Origin: Paraglomus occultum
Lineage: Eukaryota; Glomeromycota; Glomeromycetes; Paraglomerales; Paraglomeraceae
Assembly (NCBI GenBank): GCA_910592205.1
Contig: CAJVPJ010000241.1
Location: 1 to 32,528 of the forward strand
DNA length: 32,528 nt
Direction: 5' to 3'
The notes under the pieces were generated by a model. It did no database searches, had not been told where the DNA came from, and worked only from the letters and a program-made list of their open reading frames with translations. Every line of letters begins with the position of its first letter. Within the stretch, counting starts at the first letter, position 1. This document shows positions 10,524 to 23,088 of the stretch, piece after piece. Position numbers and translations under genes: made by a program.

Positions 10524-13500
10524 AGTACCATTCTAAGATTTACAAGTGGCGGAATTTTATTCCTAAAAAAACGGAGTAGACAGAGGATTAGCCATCACGT
10601 AGTTATCGCTGCCCTAGTCATGGTGGTATACAAAGGACTGTTCTACCATCTTAACTTTAATATTTCCAATACAGATAGAAAAAGCTTACGTTTTATGTTT
10701 GAGTCTTTATCAACATTTGCTCAACTAATATGCAATCTGAAACATTACTCTTTCCGCATAATGACGTGTTATTGGATTCAGGACAGTTAATAATAATAAG
10801 TTATCCGTTAATATAATTGATTTGCAAAAACTAACAACCGTAAGTTATCCAGAAAAGAATGGACTTGACTCTTGAAAATATTGTAAAAAGTTTTTACTAA
10901 TAAAGCATGCAATTATGAAGAAATTTAGTAAGAGAATCAACTGGGAATGGAGCAAGAAGAACCATGATACAACCGATTACTTTATAATTATGCCACCTGT
11001 TTGAAGAAACTGTGGATGCCAAATTAAAATGCCTGAAACAGTGTTAAAACACAATGCTGGATTGGGCAAGCTCATAGACCAAATAAATTAATTGAGAAAT
11101 AGTTTGTTAAATAAAAATTAGGAAATAAGCAAGAGAGATTTCTAACAACAAAAATAGTACCACTTTATCTAATGCAAACTCAGACTTTATTGTTCAAAAG
11201 AATAAATTAAAGAATGACAAGCAAGAGTGTAATTGATAGATGCAATCTTTTATTGACTAGCCGTGTAGTAGTCACTCTTATACAGCTAATTAAACAAGAA
11301 TTTACTGTTGCTGTCGAGAATTAATTATAAAGCAACTCGTTCCGCTATCCGTGTAATTGAATTCATAAATTGTTCGCAGTCTGAAGAAAGATTTTATCAG
11401 ATGATCCGACTCATTGGAGACGCTTGCCGTAACAATTGGTTTATGGGTTGCTCCTTAGCCAAGGCTATACAACTCAGCAAGATCTTCATTGTGTCTTGGC
11501 TAGATCAATCATTTTAGTTTACATCCTCAGAATATTCGACTTGTCTGATTAATATAAAGTATACGCAAATGCGTGATGAGTGAGTATAAAATATTCAAAG
11601 GTTGATAGTTAACTAATTCGAGAAAGTTTGATTAAAAATAAATTTTTAGATTTTAAGTCTTAGAACGTAAAGGAAAAGTGTTATATAATAAACCCCTTAA
11701 AAATTAATTTATTATTATATTTTACAAACGTGAAATGCTCAGGCAAGATTAAACAGATATATTTTGGAAAGTAGACACAAAATATTAGAGCAGTGCTGAA
11801 ATAATTTTATAGAGTTACACTTTACCTTTTTTTTTTAGCTAAAAATTTTGTTTACATCTAAGGAAGGGATTAATAATTTTTTCATTGTTTCAAATTACAA
11901 GAGTATTTAGTATACACTTTTCCTTATATAAACATTGACCTATTAACATACATGCAAATATGAAAACATTTTGAATAACATCGATAGTAGTGACGTCAAA
12001 GATAATAATTGTAAAGGCTGCTTGTAATATGTAACAATAACTGTGCACTTTTTGGCTTACTTGCTTTCAAATGTATTAATATTGGACGACTAAACAAAAC
12101 AATAATAATAATGCAAGTTTGCATTCAGCAGTTTTGACACGTGTAATAATTTGATTTACGCTTGTTTTTGCACATTATTGTAACAAGTTTAGTGAGTCAA
12201 GTTGTAAAGCATGTACTTTTATTGGGTCATTAATTCTTCAATAACTATTTTTTAACTATAATAAATGATTTATAATTGTTTCAATTACTTTTTTTGTAAA
12301 GCGTGTTTGATGTTTAGGTTTCTTATTTTACAAGTTTTCTTAAATCTTAAAAAAGAATCTTTATTATTTGTTTATAGTATACTTTGGCAGATACACTGTT
12401 GTTAAACAGTTAACCATTACTATTAATTTCTTAGTTTCACACGTTAGTTGACACATTAAACTATTGGTTAAAATATTTAAATGCTTTATTATTATAGTTG
12501 TTTAAATAAAGTAAATTTCACATGGCTGCCGATAAGATTTGTTTATATTAAAATTCAGAGCAGGTTTTTTTTTTTTTGCATTACACATTCATACCGGCTT
12601 ACTGTATTCTACGTGCTCAGCCTTTTTTTTTTAAAGAGTTGATGACTTGCATGTTATTAATTGCATATTAAAGAAACAAGATATAATAAGGAATAATGCT
12701 ATGTACTTTAATATAAACAAAATTAGGAATACGGGGAAATGGTCAGACTTATACGCTTGTAAAATACATGTATTAGTATGCAGAAATTAAAAGATGGTCA
12801 TACACATAATATAATGCATATACAATAAGTTTAGCAAATATATACATTAATTATATATGTAACGATTATAATGAATATTATTGTAATATGTTTGAAAATA
12901 TGGTTATATAATTAATAATTAAATTCTAACAATGTTAATATAACCTTTTTGGAAGTCGTGTAAGAACCATGAAACTCAAAGATTATATATTTTAAACTTG
13001 TGTTAACCGTTTTAACAAGGACAAAAAGAGTATTCTTTAAACGATTATACAAAAGAAGCAGAAGCTTGGCGGTATCAGGTTTAATAGTTTATTTTATTGG
13101 CATAAACTTATTTTCAGCACACACCTCATGTTCACATATTAATTTAGAGCTTTATTGCTTTTAGATTCTCGTCGTTATTTGTAACTCCATGTGGGAAAAC
13201 CTGATAATCCCTGTCTTATAAGACGTTTTAGACATGACAATAACGATTGCAAACACCATTTTTGTATCTTGTACTGATACGTTTACGGAATGGGTTTGTG
13301 CAGTGTTGTTTAACAGCATTCTTATTGGCTCAAAGATAAATTATGGTTCGATAAGCTCACGCCCTTTCCCCCTGTTCGTTTTGGAAAAAAAAAATTTTTT
13401 TGATACATTAATAAAAGTGGGACGACGACATGAGTGTGCGATTATCCGTTAGAATTCGGACCGTCACAACTCATCCAAGTTTGTTGAATAGTGCATATTG

Positions 13501-16500
13501 ATAGCTGATCTTCATGTGTTCACGACGTCATGTACTGTCTATTGCAAACAGTTTTCGTATGACAGCATCCAATAGTTAAAAAATCATGATTGCACAGGAG
13601 GCATTAATCGTTAAAACTCGCACATGTAGAATCTTTAATAAGGTTTAGTAATCTGCAATGTTTAAGACTTTGACCAACATATTTTGAACAGACTCGGCGA
13701 TGGCCCCACATGATTTTCCTACAATTACTAATTTGCACGCCGTGATTACTCACGGTTTTACCTCGGACGATGAAAATGTACGAGTTCTCGGTGCAGACAT
13801 TTTCGTTGAGGGGGTTTTGTAAACTCATACTTGACTACGAATACATTGGGTATCTCTGGTGCTTAGCCCATAGTTAATTTCATGTGCCACTCGGCGATGC
13901 ATGTTCACATCGCGGTGGTCTGCATCTTTGAAAAATTTAAAGTTTGGGGGATTCGTCTTTGTGATGTTATCCCCCTTTTTTTGGTATAACGGTTTGGCCA
14001 ATCAATGCTGTGATCGACGTTTTTTTTTCTCCCCCCAAAGTCTATCTATTAAAATCAAACTTGCTGAAAACAGTTTGTTTTTTTTTTACGGTCCCCGTTC
14101 GTTGGCGAGTAGATAATGGTCATGACAGTAGTTCTCGAGTCGAACTAAAAAAGTAAGGGATCGCTCTCCCACAAATGATAACAAAGACGGGGGGCGGAGG
14201 TGGGTGAGTGATTTTTTGGACAATAGGGGTCGTTTCATGAACAAGTAGTGAAAATTTTGAGAACGGGCTGCGCCGTGAATGAACCGGTAACTATTAAATA
14301 TAATTTAAAAGCCTATGTATTCGATGCTGTACGTTCCTGCATGTTTTTGTGGATGCATACAATACATTTGTCACACTTTGTGCCTTCTCATTTATTAGCA
14401 TCATTAATATATTGACCAATTAGTCGCTTCTCCAGCAATTATTATAATGAAAAGTCAAGTCAAAAACGTTCTCATTACAATATCTATTATTTGTATGACA
14501 ATCACTATTACAATAAAAAGGTATTTCCCGACCATTGATACGAAAATCTCACAGCATGCATCAATACGTTGTACGACCGCATTACTTGCCAAACTGCCAA
14601 TCTTTGTAGGTACATTGTCATCACACACCAATCCTTTATTGGAAACTGATTTGTGTAATCAATGTCGATGACGTAAATCATTAAAGGATAAATCTTTTGG
14701 CAATATGATTAGGGGGGGAAAAGAGTGACGGAACCGAATGCAAAACCGTCTAAAAATCATCATGCCGACGTTAGTCTAACAGCAAAATTCCGTCACGGTG
14801 TTTTGGCTGAAAGAAAGAGAGAGAAAAAAAAAGGAATTATTTTCTGTTAACTTGCTGCTACAAAGAAACGACTCTCGTTTTGGTAAAGTGATGTTGTAAA
14901 AAATTCACACGCACGAAATGCAAGGATGTATGCATTAAAAAAACCCGCTGTTGGTATGAATAAGAATATTTGGGGAGGAACAAAGTACTCGTCAAAAAAT
15001 TTTTATTCATTGGAATGTCTGTCGTTCTGACCCGAGCGGCATTTGCATACAATAAGTAAGGAATGTTCCCACATCTAGCAATGTTAAAAGTAAACAGTCT
15101 ACAAGTGACATGTATGTTTGTAATTATTGCAAGAAAAAAAAACTCTTAAACAATATAATAATGCATTTTAACAAAGGCTCTAAACTTGATTTATTATTTG
15201 TGAGTCTCTATCCTTTGCCAATTCAAGACAGTAATTCAATAGTGGTAGATTAAAGAAAAACAAATTACAGTATATTGCGGCTCGCGATAAACCCATCGGT
15301 TAGCTTTTTTCACCCAGAAATTAATTAAAAGTTTTCACTTTATTAGATTATGTAGGTGGGAGTCTACCAGATAGACGCAAGTTTATTTCGATAAAAATTT
15401 TTTATAGTTCTTGCTTGTTTTGTAATATATGTACTCTCTTGGCATAAAACAAATGTTTCCTTATTTAACAGAAAAGTAACATTGTTGTACCGATTTCAAA
15501 GCCAAGCGTGCTTTTATCTCTGCAAAAAAAAATAGGGCACAAAAAAAACAAACCAAGCGAGACTTGATGCTAGCAAGCCTTGGCCTTATTTTTATAATAA
15601 AAGTTTTTCCATCGTTTTGGCAGTATTCTCCCTGAGGCCAATTTCCCAATTTTTACATGTTTTTATTCTAGTGATATTCGGTGTTCAAAATTAGTTATGG
15701 AATCAACTTGGTCAACTATTATATTTCCTCCCCACCTTAAATGCAAACTGTGTTATCATTCTACGCCAAGCGTACAATTTGAAATACTTTTTGGCGTTTG
15801 TCATTATGACGAATAATTAAACTTAATTTCTTGTTGTCCCGATTAATATTTCCAGGCGTAATAAAAGTGTGGCTTATTTAATCAAAGTTATCAAACTTGC
15901 TGACTGTTTTATCATGTGGCTGAATCATTACTGCAGATAAGATTACAAGCTTTTCCTTGTTCTGCACGTTTTGAAAAAGTCGGGGCTTTGTAGCATACAT
16001 GCGTATAAATCCGAATAAAGCTTCGATCCTTTTCTTAGCATTTATCCTACGAACCAATTAATGTGCGTATATCAAAAGCTGTAAATAAAATTTAAAGTAT
16101 TGCCCAACCTTTTAGTTTTCTCCTCGGTATCACAAGACAAGCCAATGAATAGACTCACCATCCCTTTGTGCATGGATTTATTGTTTTCTCAATGAACGAC
16201 AGCAATGCAATGCAATGAGGCAATATGCTCGATGACAAAAAAATTAACAGCTTGTGATTTTCAAAAGTTCAAAAAGGCAATCACAAAAGAAGAAAATCCT
16301 GGCAGACATGTGAATAGATAACGTACCCGGCAGGAAGAATGGTATACACAAAGATTGTCAATTGCTCACCCGCACCGGACGCAAAAAGTCTGAATTTTAT
16401 AAAAACTTTCATACTCGTCCCCCTATTGACCACAAGTTGTTTGCGATTGTTGATTGATTTGATTTGATTTGATTTGATTAACTTGATTGATTACCTTATG

Positions 16501-18376
16501 TTTGCCCAACTTTCCCCCTTAAATTCATTCCCACTGATGAAAATAACAAATCAGCCATAAAATAAACAATATGTATGCCCCGAAATTTCGTAAGCAAGTC
16601 GTTTATGGTTATATATTGATTGTCGTGTATCGCACGAAATGGAAAAAAAAACTTAAAGCCGTAATGACAATAAAAACAAATTCTCACAAGTTTTTGTGGC
16701 GTTATTGTCCAATATAAACAGGAAGGTGGGATAAGTGATCAACTGACTCTGTTTATGTAATCCAATGAGTTTGATTATTAATTTGAGTTTTTTTTTCTTT
16801 TTTCAAATTAGAGCAAGTCGAGGTTAAGAATAACAAATAGCATCGAGTTTTAGGACCGGCATTGTTATTTATATTCTAACTATGTTTGCTAAACACTTTG
16901 AGGCTTATCTAGCTAACCTAATAAATACAACAAAATGGGTATATTAAATAACATAGCAAATTTTCTCATAATTACTAAGCCTTTTTTTCCTCCAAAGAAC
17001 AAACGCTGTGCACATACCACTATTACAGTGATGCTTATTTAATCAGAGCCCATGCATAATCGCCTATTTACAACAATGACTTGTTACAATGATTGAGTTT
17101 TTTTAGACGTACATTCAAATGCTGGACCGCTTTAAAATGTCTTTTTTGACTGAACCTTAACTTAACTCGCGGTTAAGCCACCATCACAACACCCTTTTCC
17201 CCCTTCTCCCTCAAGTCTTCTTTTGTAAATTATCATGTGCGATTATCAAATACGATTATCTCACATTGCATATTCAAACAGGGCCTCGGCCTTTGCAAAA
17301 ACAAAAGAAAAGTATCAATAGGCATGTGTTGAATAATAATAACGACAAGGCGTCGGATTATTAGAATTGTTGCAACTGAACAACAGCACAAGGTTTTATT
17401 CCATTCGCATTACTCTGTCATTGGCAATTAGTCCGGTATGAAAATCAACATAACGGGAGACATATTTTTCGTTTGGTAAAACTAACATGTTACGGTAAAA
17501 TATTATATGAAAATTGTTATGAAAATGTGTGTCAATTATTATTATGTAGAGTATTTTGGGGGGGAAAAGAATGAATCCCCTCACACCTTAGTATTGTATG
17601 CACGGTCAAAATAATAGCATGGTTCTTAGTATAGTAAAATCGTATAATCTGTTTATTTATTTTCACTTATATAGTAACTGTTTATACATCACATCGGTGG
17701 CCTGTTCATTTGTTATTGTTTATTGCAACAATTTTTCACTATATTCGGAGAATGGGATGGTGATGGATGGGGGGGGGGGGGATGAGACGTTGGGGGAACT
17801 GTTATAAAACGACTGCAGATTACAACCTTATTCATTAGCATTACAATCAGCTGACAGCATGGATTGCAGGAAATGAAAATGTCACCTGCAGAGAAAAGCA
17901 AAACGGTAAAAAAAGACTTGGCGACGGTATATGCTCTTTTAATAGTTTAGACAAGAAAATTTTAATAAAATGCAGACGAATTGAATGATGGGATTTGCAA
18001 GGTCGAACAATGGGTCTTTTTTTATACCAAAAATCCTGATCGTCGTAAAGTATGATACGTCCCGATTCTCATTCATGGGGCATATATTATGTCATCCCAT
18101 ACGAGCATTGTCTTTTTAATAAATTGAAAGCAAAAAATAGATTAAGGTTCATCTAATATGAACGCATGGATGGATGAATATCAGCGCACAAGATGTTCCA
18201 CACACACGACTCCTTAATTGAAACCCTGCAGTCGATTTACCGAGGGCCACATAAAAGAGGATTGCTTTCTCCGTGATATATATGGTAATATCCGTAAATT
18301 ATCATATTTCTATAAAGAAAGTATTAATGTATGATGAAGAGAGCGTGGAGAGAATGGAAAGGGGATGATTTGCCAG
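10524..18376. other. Long AT-rich gene desert, first part
   Basis: No ORF here has a convincing protein composition, start context or splice structure. The stretch 10.6-13.2 kb is very AT-rich with T and A homopolymers. At 11308-11517 a somewhat more GC-rich open frame lacks any ATG near its start. From 13.2 to 18.3 kb, short homopolymers (for example a G run at about 17770-17781) and a few GATTT-type microsatellite units (about 16450-16485) occur. No tRNA or rRNA recognised. Confidence 0.6.
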
Positions 18377-18515
18377 TTAGCAGTAAGTTTAGTAGTGTAG
18401 TAGTTCAGTAAGTACGTTCGGCAGCGTAGTTCAGTAGTGTGGTTCAGTAGCGTAGTTCGGTAGTGTGGTTCGGTAGCGCATAGTTCGGTAGCGCAGTTCA
18501 GTAGTAAGTTCAGTG
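18377..18515. repeat. Degenerate 13-bp tandem repeat (GTAGTTC-GGTAGCG type)
   Basis: About ten imperfect units of roughly 13 bases, alternating versions such as AGTAGTGTGGTTC and GGTAGCGTAGTTC. The units differ by A/G and C/T transitions. The array is higher in G than its surroundings and is not open in a sensible frame. Confidence 0.85.
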
Positions 18516-20512
18516 ATAAGAAGCAGCCGTAGTAGTTCTTGTTATATCACGTAACCAACCTTACTACTATTCCGACGTAGTACCTAATTAATAACCCACA
18601 TTGTTGTTTATCTATGACGTCTTCACTACGGAAGAATTCCCCGGTATATTATTGAGTAACAGTTGAATAAATGTCAATTGGATAGAGAACAAGTTTAAGT
18701 TGGCAATTTGCATTAGATAATGAATGGCTCCGACTAAAAGTTAGACAAGGAAAAATGCTAAGCTGCCAATTTGAATCATGACTGGACAAATCGGTATTTG
18801 TGATACGTCAGTATGCAACGGACCACAATAAATCTACACGAATCGGACGAACGTTGACGAAAAGGGAGAAGAATCGTCAAACCAATTTCCGATGTAGGAT
18901 GTACGAATAAGGAAATTTGTAGCAAGGGCAACGTAAATTGGTACTTTCTTGGCTGAATAAAAATTGGAATGACGGGAGAAAAGGAACAAGCATAAGTTTT
19001 GAGAAAGGGTTGGGGTAGAAAATTGGTTGAAATTGGTAAAATCGGAAATATGTCGCACATCACCAGAAACCGATTAGTTTTAGAGCCAATGTGATTACCA
19101 TTCCCAGCCATTAAACGATATATGCAAAAGGCTTTTGTCAATGTCTGGTTATGTTACATTGCGTTCATTTCGACTAGATGGATAGAAATTGTCGCATTGC
19201 CAAATTCGAGCAGTTTTGTAAGAAATAGGTATACATACTAGTTTCATTATTTCATATCAAACCTTGTTTTTTACCTTGTGTAACCAAATATGGATAGTAG
19301 GGAAACTGTATTAAGTTTAATATATTCGGATAGTTTAGAACAAATAATATGATACATATATGCATAAATAATGTACGAGTAATATGCGAGTCGTTATATT
19401 GCTTACGTAACCAATGGATTCGATATGAAGATTAATTAATTAATGAACTATAAATAATAGAATTACAATAAACTTCTATTATTAGAGCCAAGCAACTATA
19501 CCATGCTATCGTATATTTACGCACATATTACTATTCTTATCATAATCAGTACCTCTTACGCGTCACATATGATAATGATTACATCACTTTATAATGTCAC
19601 CATCACCAGAAAGTCGAACAGCAAAAACAACCGGGAAGGGAAATTCTATAATTCCGAAGAATTATAGAGTATCGTATGATACGAATATCGGCATTAATTA
19701 ATCAATAACAAAGATCACCTTTTTGTGCTTCTCTATCATCACTCTGTTGTTTCATCATCATCCTACAATAGACTTTTCTTGTCCCTCTTTTCTTGTAAAA
19801 CAAAAAGACATACGCTGATCGACTAGCACTCAAGTAATCAATTTGACAGTGTCACAAATTTCGTAAATAGAAAAATACGCGAGATGAGTAATTTATCTTA
19901 ATATAACCTTGTGTTTCATGATTCTTGAATCTACAAAAAGATTTGCAGTTTCTTTTTTATTAATTTGCCCGATACCGTAAAAGGAAACGTGCAAGAAACA
20001 ATCCATGGAATAAGATATGATACGAGTAGCTGCGTATCCAAAATCATTTCCCTCCCCCCTTTTTCTTCAGATTTACTGATACAGTAAGTACCCATTCTTA
20101 ATACATTAATAATGAATGAATTACTTAATAAAGTTTTTTTTAAAAATGAACTTTTTCCCATTCAATCAATCCACATCTGTTTCAATTAAACTAAAAAGTA
20201 AATGTGTAATCATTTCACATAACCGGGCTACATAACATAACCATTCATTATCTGTCATTCTTACACTTGCTAGATACTAACCTTGTGCCGTTCCTTTCCG
20301 ATGTCATGAATAATGTTATTGTTCTTTTGTAGTGGCAATTCTCTCATGGTTACCGTAAACTTTTCTCTATTTAGACGAGATTTAATTAATAAGGTTTTCT
20401 TCCCCTCAAATAGGTTAGAACGAGAGATATGACGCGTAACTAAATTAAAAGAAATCAGGTGATAATGATATGATGGATTGCAGTTTAAGGTAGAGAGATT
20501 GATAAGTGTATT
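18516..20512. other. AT-rich noncoding sequence
   Basis: No gene supported. A 121-codon antisense frame (18776-19141) starts with TTG and has no recognisable content. A perfect 10-bp-arm inverted repeat lies at 19645-19668. Confidence 0.5.
19645..19668. repeat. Perfect inverted repeat with four-base loop
   Basis: Arms TCTATAATTC and GAATTATAGA surround CGAA, followed at once by smaller palindromes (CGTATGATACG). It could form a hairpin in RNA or a cruciform in DNA. No neighbouring gene explains it. Confidence 0.7.
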
Positions 20513-20624
20513 TACAAGGCGGGAGATACAAGGCGGGAGATACAAGGCGGGGGATACAAGGCGGGAGATACAAGGCGGGAGATACAAGGCGGGAGATACA
20601 AGGCGGGAGATACAAGGCGGGAGA
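20513..20624. repeat. Eight-copy 14-bp minisatellite, unit TACAAGGCGGGAGA
   Basis: Eight head-to-tail 14-base units; only unit 3 differs, by one A-to-G change. A decayed ninth copy follows. The units are GC-rich in an AT-rich setting. On the minus strand the array falls in an open frame that yields a Leu/Pro/Ser repeat, but that ORF extends through the neighbouring satellite and is not credible as a gene. Confidence 0.97.
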
Positions 20625-20704
20625 TAAAAGACGGATCGAGATTGTCTGTCAAATGAGACACAATTACGTATTATTTGTTTAAAGAACCCAGGGTATATGA
20701 GAGA

Positions 20705-20960
20705 GTGTACAAGTGCAAGTGTGTATATGTACAAGTGCAAGTGTGTATATGTGCAAGTGTATGTATGTGTATAAGTGCGTATGTGTATATGTGGGTATGT
20801 GTGTATGTGTGTATGTGTGTATGTGTGTATGTGCGTATGCGTATGTGTATGTGTATAAGCGTATAAGTGTGTATGTACAAGTGTACAAGTGTGTATGTAC
20901 AAGCGTATAAGAGGACATGTGCGTACATGTGTATACGTGTGTAAGTGTGTGCAAAGTGTA
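20705..20960. repeat. TG/TA-rich satellite (GTAT, GTGTAT and CAAGTGT units)
   Basis: About 250 bases built almost entirely from GTAT, GTGTAT and ACAAGTGT variants, purine-pyrimidine alternating over long stretches. It creates spurious Cys/Val/Tyr and His/Thr ORFs on both strands. Confidence 0.95.
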
Positions 20961-21854
20961 AATGTCCAAGTGTATCCAAGTATGGTGTTCACAATTATGA
21001 TAGCAGATAATCGTAATATAATTAATTGGTAATGCGCATAGAGTCAGGTGCTTGGCTATCTGGTCATCGAATACCCACGAGTGCGTGTACTGGGGTGTGA
21101 GAAATTTACAGATATACAAGTGATGTGTACAACAATCCAAATAAATAATAAATAATAAAACAAAAAAAATAAGAATAAACAAACAAAACCAATAAATAAA
21201 TAATTAAGCACGTATAGAATATAAATATTTATGTATTCAATGGACACTTTGCTGATTGTTAACTTATTACCGGAAATGTCAATGCTGTGTTACGATTTCA
21301 TTGAATCATAGCGTAGATCATCGGTATGTCAGCAGTCTGGTTTAATCTCTTTTCCTTTACCCCCCCTAATAATTTTTTTAATCTTTGAATTTACAGTCAG
21401 ATTTCGATTTGATGCCGAAATGTCTAATTTATGTATATCATGTTTGGTGTGTGAGTAGAGAGATCTGCGACAATTCTGTTACATGTCATCATGTTGCGAT
21501 TGTTACTCATGTTGCTCTATTCCGTTCCATGCATCGCATTGTCATTACACTTGCCATCACATTATACTTGGTTTTTATCCATTGGCCGAAAATATTTATG
21601 GTTGTGTTTAAGCTTTAGGTGATGTATTCCTTTTATAGCTGACGCATGCTTAATTAAGCTGTTTGGCAACATTGAATAATTGTATATCATTATATCAGCC
21701 TCAGTTGTATATTTTTAGTAATCTTTACACACATCTGAGAGAGAAAGAGATGGAAGGAAGGGGGACGGAGCTGTTTGCGGTGATTGGATGTGCGTAAATC
21801 AATGATATGGATATCAAACAGGTCAGGCATATTGTGAGTACATATTTGAGCATC
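20961..21854. other. Intergenic sequence between repeat arrays
   Basis: AT-rich. It includes an AATAAATA-rich patch (about 21138-21215) and a weak 77-codon ORF (21385-21618) of hydrophobic, chance-like composition. No feature can be supported. Confidence 0.5.
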
Positions 21855-22155
21855 AAACATTGTAACATAACATAACATACCACATAGTAAGAAACTTACG
21901 AACACATAGTAAGAAACTTACGAACACATAGTAAGAAACTTATAGCGTAAAACATAGTAACTTGCAACATAACGTAAAACATAGTAACTTGTAACATATT
22001 ATCATATCAACATATCAACATATCAACATATCAACGTAACTTAACAACATGATAATGATAATGATAATGATAACGTAACAACATAATAACGTAACTTAAC
22101 AACCCATAACACAAACCAAACCAAACAAACCAAACATAACATCACATCAGCATAA
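21855..22155. repeat. Composite tandem-repeat block (22-bp, 8-bp and 6-bp units)
   Basis: A run of different short arrays follows in succession. There are CATAA units, then about three copies of a 22-base unit containing CATAGTAAGAAACTTA. Next come diverged AACATAGTAACTTG units, four CATATCAA units (about 22004-22036), five TGATAA-type units (about 22049-22073) and CCAAACAAA units. All are AC/AT-rich on this strand. Confidence 0.9.
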
Positions 22156-22606
22156 CATCACTCGCAATGTAAACAATTAATGAAATGATTTAATATAATC
22201 CTTAATAAAGTAATTCGATGTGTTATTTGTATATTTATTTACTTACATTAATACCATCCGTCAATTAGTTACGGGGTCTCATCTCATTTGGTAAAGCGGT
22301 TGACGATCAAAAACTATTGAAAAGCAAATTCTGACATGTAAAACCAGACTTTTTTTGATTACTCACGATCCTGCTTATCGGATGATGAATCTTAATTTAA
22401 AAAATTCAATCACTTTTCGCCATCAGCCAAACGACTAGTATATATACGACGGTAGACACCCTCCCCCCCCTCATTTCTTTGTCGCAAAAAAAAAAAAAAA
22501 GACTCGAGTCAAAAATATATTAATCTTAATAAAATAATCTTCTTCTTACTATTTCATTACTTTTAATTACCGTCTATATATAACGTTTCATACAACCCGC
22601 TACATA
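22156..22606. other. AT-rich spacer between repeat arrays
   Basis: It contains a C run at about 22462-22469, an A run at about 22486-22500 and a tRNA-D-arm-like string near 22285-22305 that does not fold into a tRNA. No gene seen. Confidence 0.5.
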
Positions 22607-22661
22607 ACTTGTCCACAACTTGTCCACAACTTGTCCACAACTTGTCCACAACTTGTCCACC
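22607..22661. repeat. Five-copy 11-bp tandem repeat, unit ACTTGTCCACA
   Basis: Five exact head-to-tail 11-base units; only the last base of the fifth differs. It lies 1.1 kb upstream of the homeodomain gene. The 11-base period is close to one helical turn, so a bound protein would see each unit on the same face. Confidence 0.97.
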
Positions 22662-22987
22662 TTTACACTCTAATACTCTTTACCAGACCGCTACTCGTTT
22701 TATCGCCTGTGGATTATAGACTTGCCGGTAAGCTGTTGTAATCCTGTTTAATTTGTTTGTTTGTGGCTGTTTGTGCACTATACTATCATATATGTATGTA
22801 TACCTCGTGTTCTGCTTCTCTGTTTCTTAAGAACAACCCATGTTTTATCATGATCAAGCGACAAATGAGGCAACTCGAAAACTGCCATTTCTTTTACGAT
22901 TTGTATTCTACCAATTGTCAACATACACGCGAATTCCCTTTTTACTTTTTCCTGCTTTTCTAATTCTTTGATTTCTCCATAACCCAA

Positions 22988-23088
22988 CCTTTTCTTCCCC
23001 TTCTTTTCTTTTTCTCCCCTTCTTTTCTCTTCTCCCCTTCTTTTCTTTTCTCCCCCCCTTTCTTCTCTTTTTCCCCCTAAACTTCCTG
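22988..23088. repeat. Polypyrimidine tract made of CCCCTTCTTTTCT units
   Basis: About 100 bases that are almost wholly C/T on the + strand, with repeated CCCCTTCTTTTCT blocks. Such homopurine-homopyrimidine tracts with mirror symmetry can form triplex DNA. It lies about 700 bases upstream of the homeodomain ORF. A second CT-rich stretch (about 23635-23700) lies still closer. Confidence 0.85.

Noticed and set aside
11308-11517. 69-codon GC-richer frame in the desert
   Set aside because: No ATG near the start, no splice signals or family; kept only as a note.
18776-19141. 121-codon minus-strand ORF
   Set aside because: Starts with TTG and has no recognisable motif or splice context; likely chance.
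20270-21182. Long antisense ORFs rich in Thr, His, Tyr and Leu/Pro/Ser repeats
   Set aside because: They are translations of the 14-bp minisatellite and the TG/TA satellite, open only because the repeats lack stops in those frames.
22280-22345. tRNA-like string (TCTCATTTGGTAAAGCGG) followed by a T run
   Set aside because: Resembles a D-arm/A box, but no matching anticodon stem, T-arm (GGTTCGANNCC) or acceptor pairing follows.
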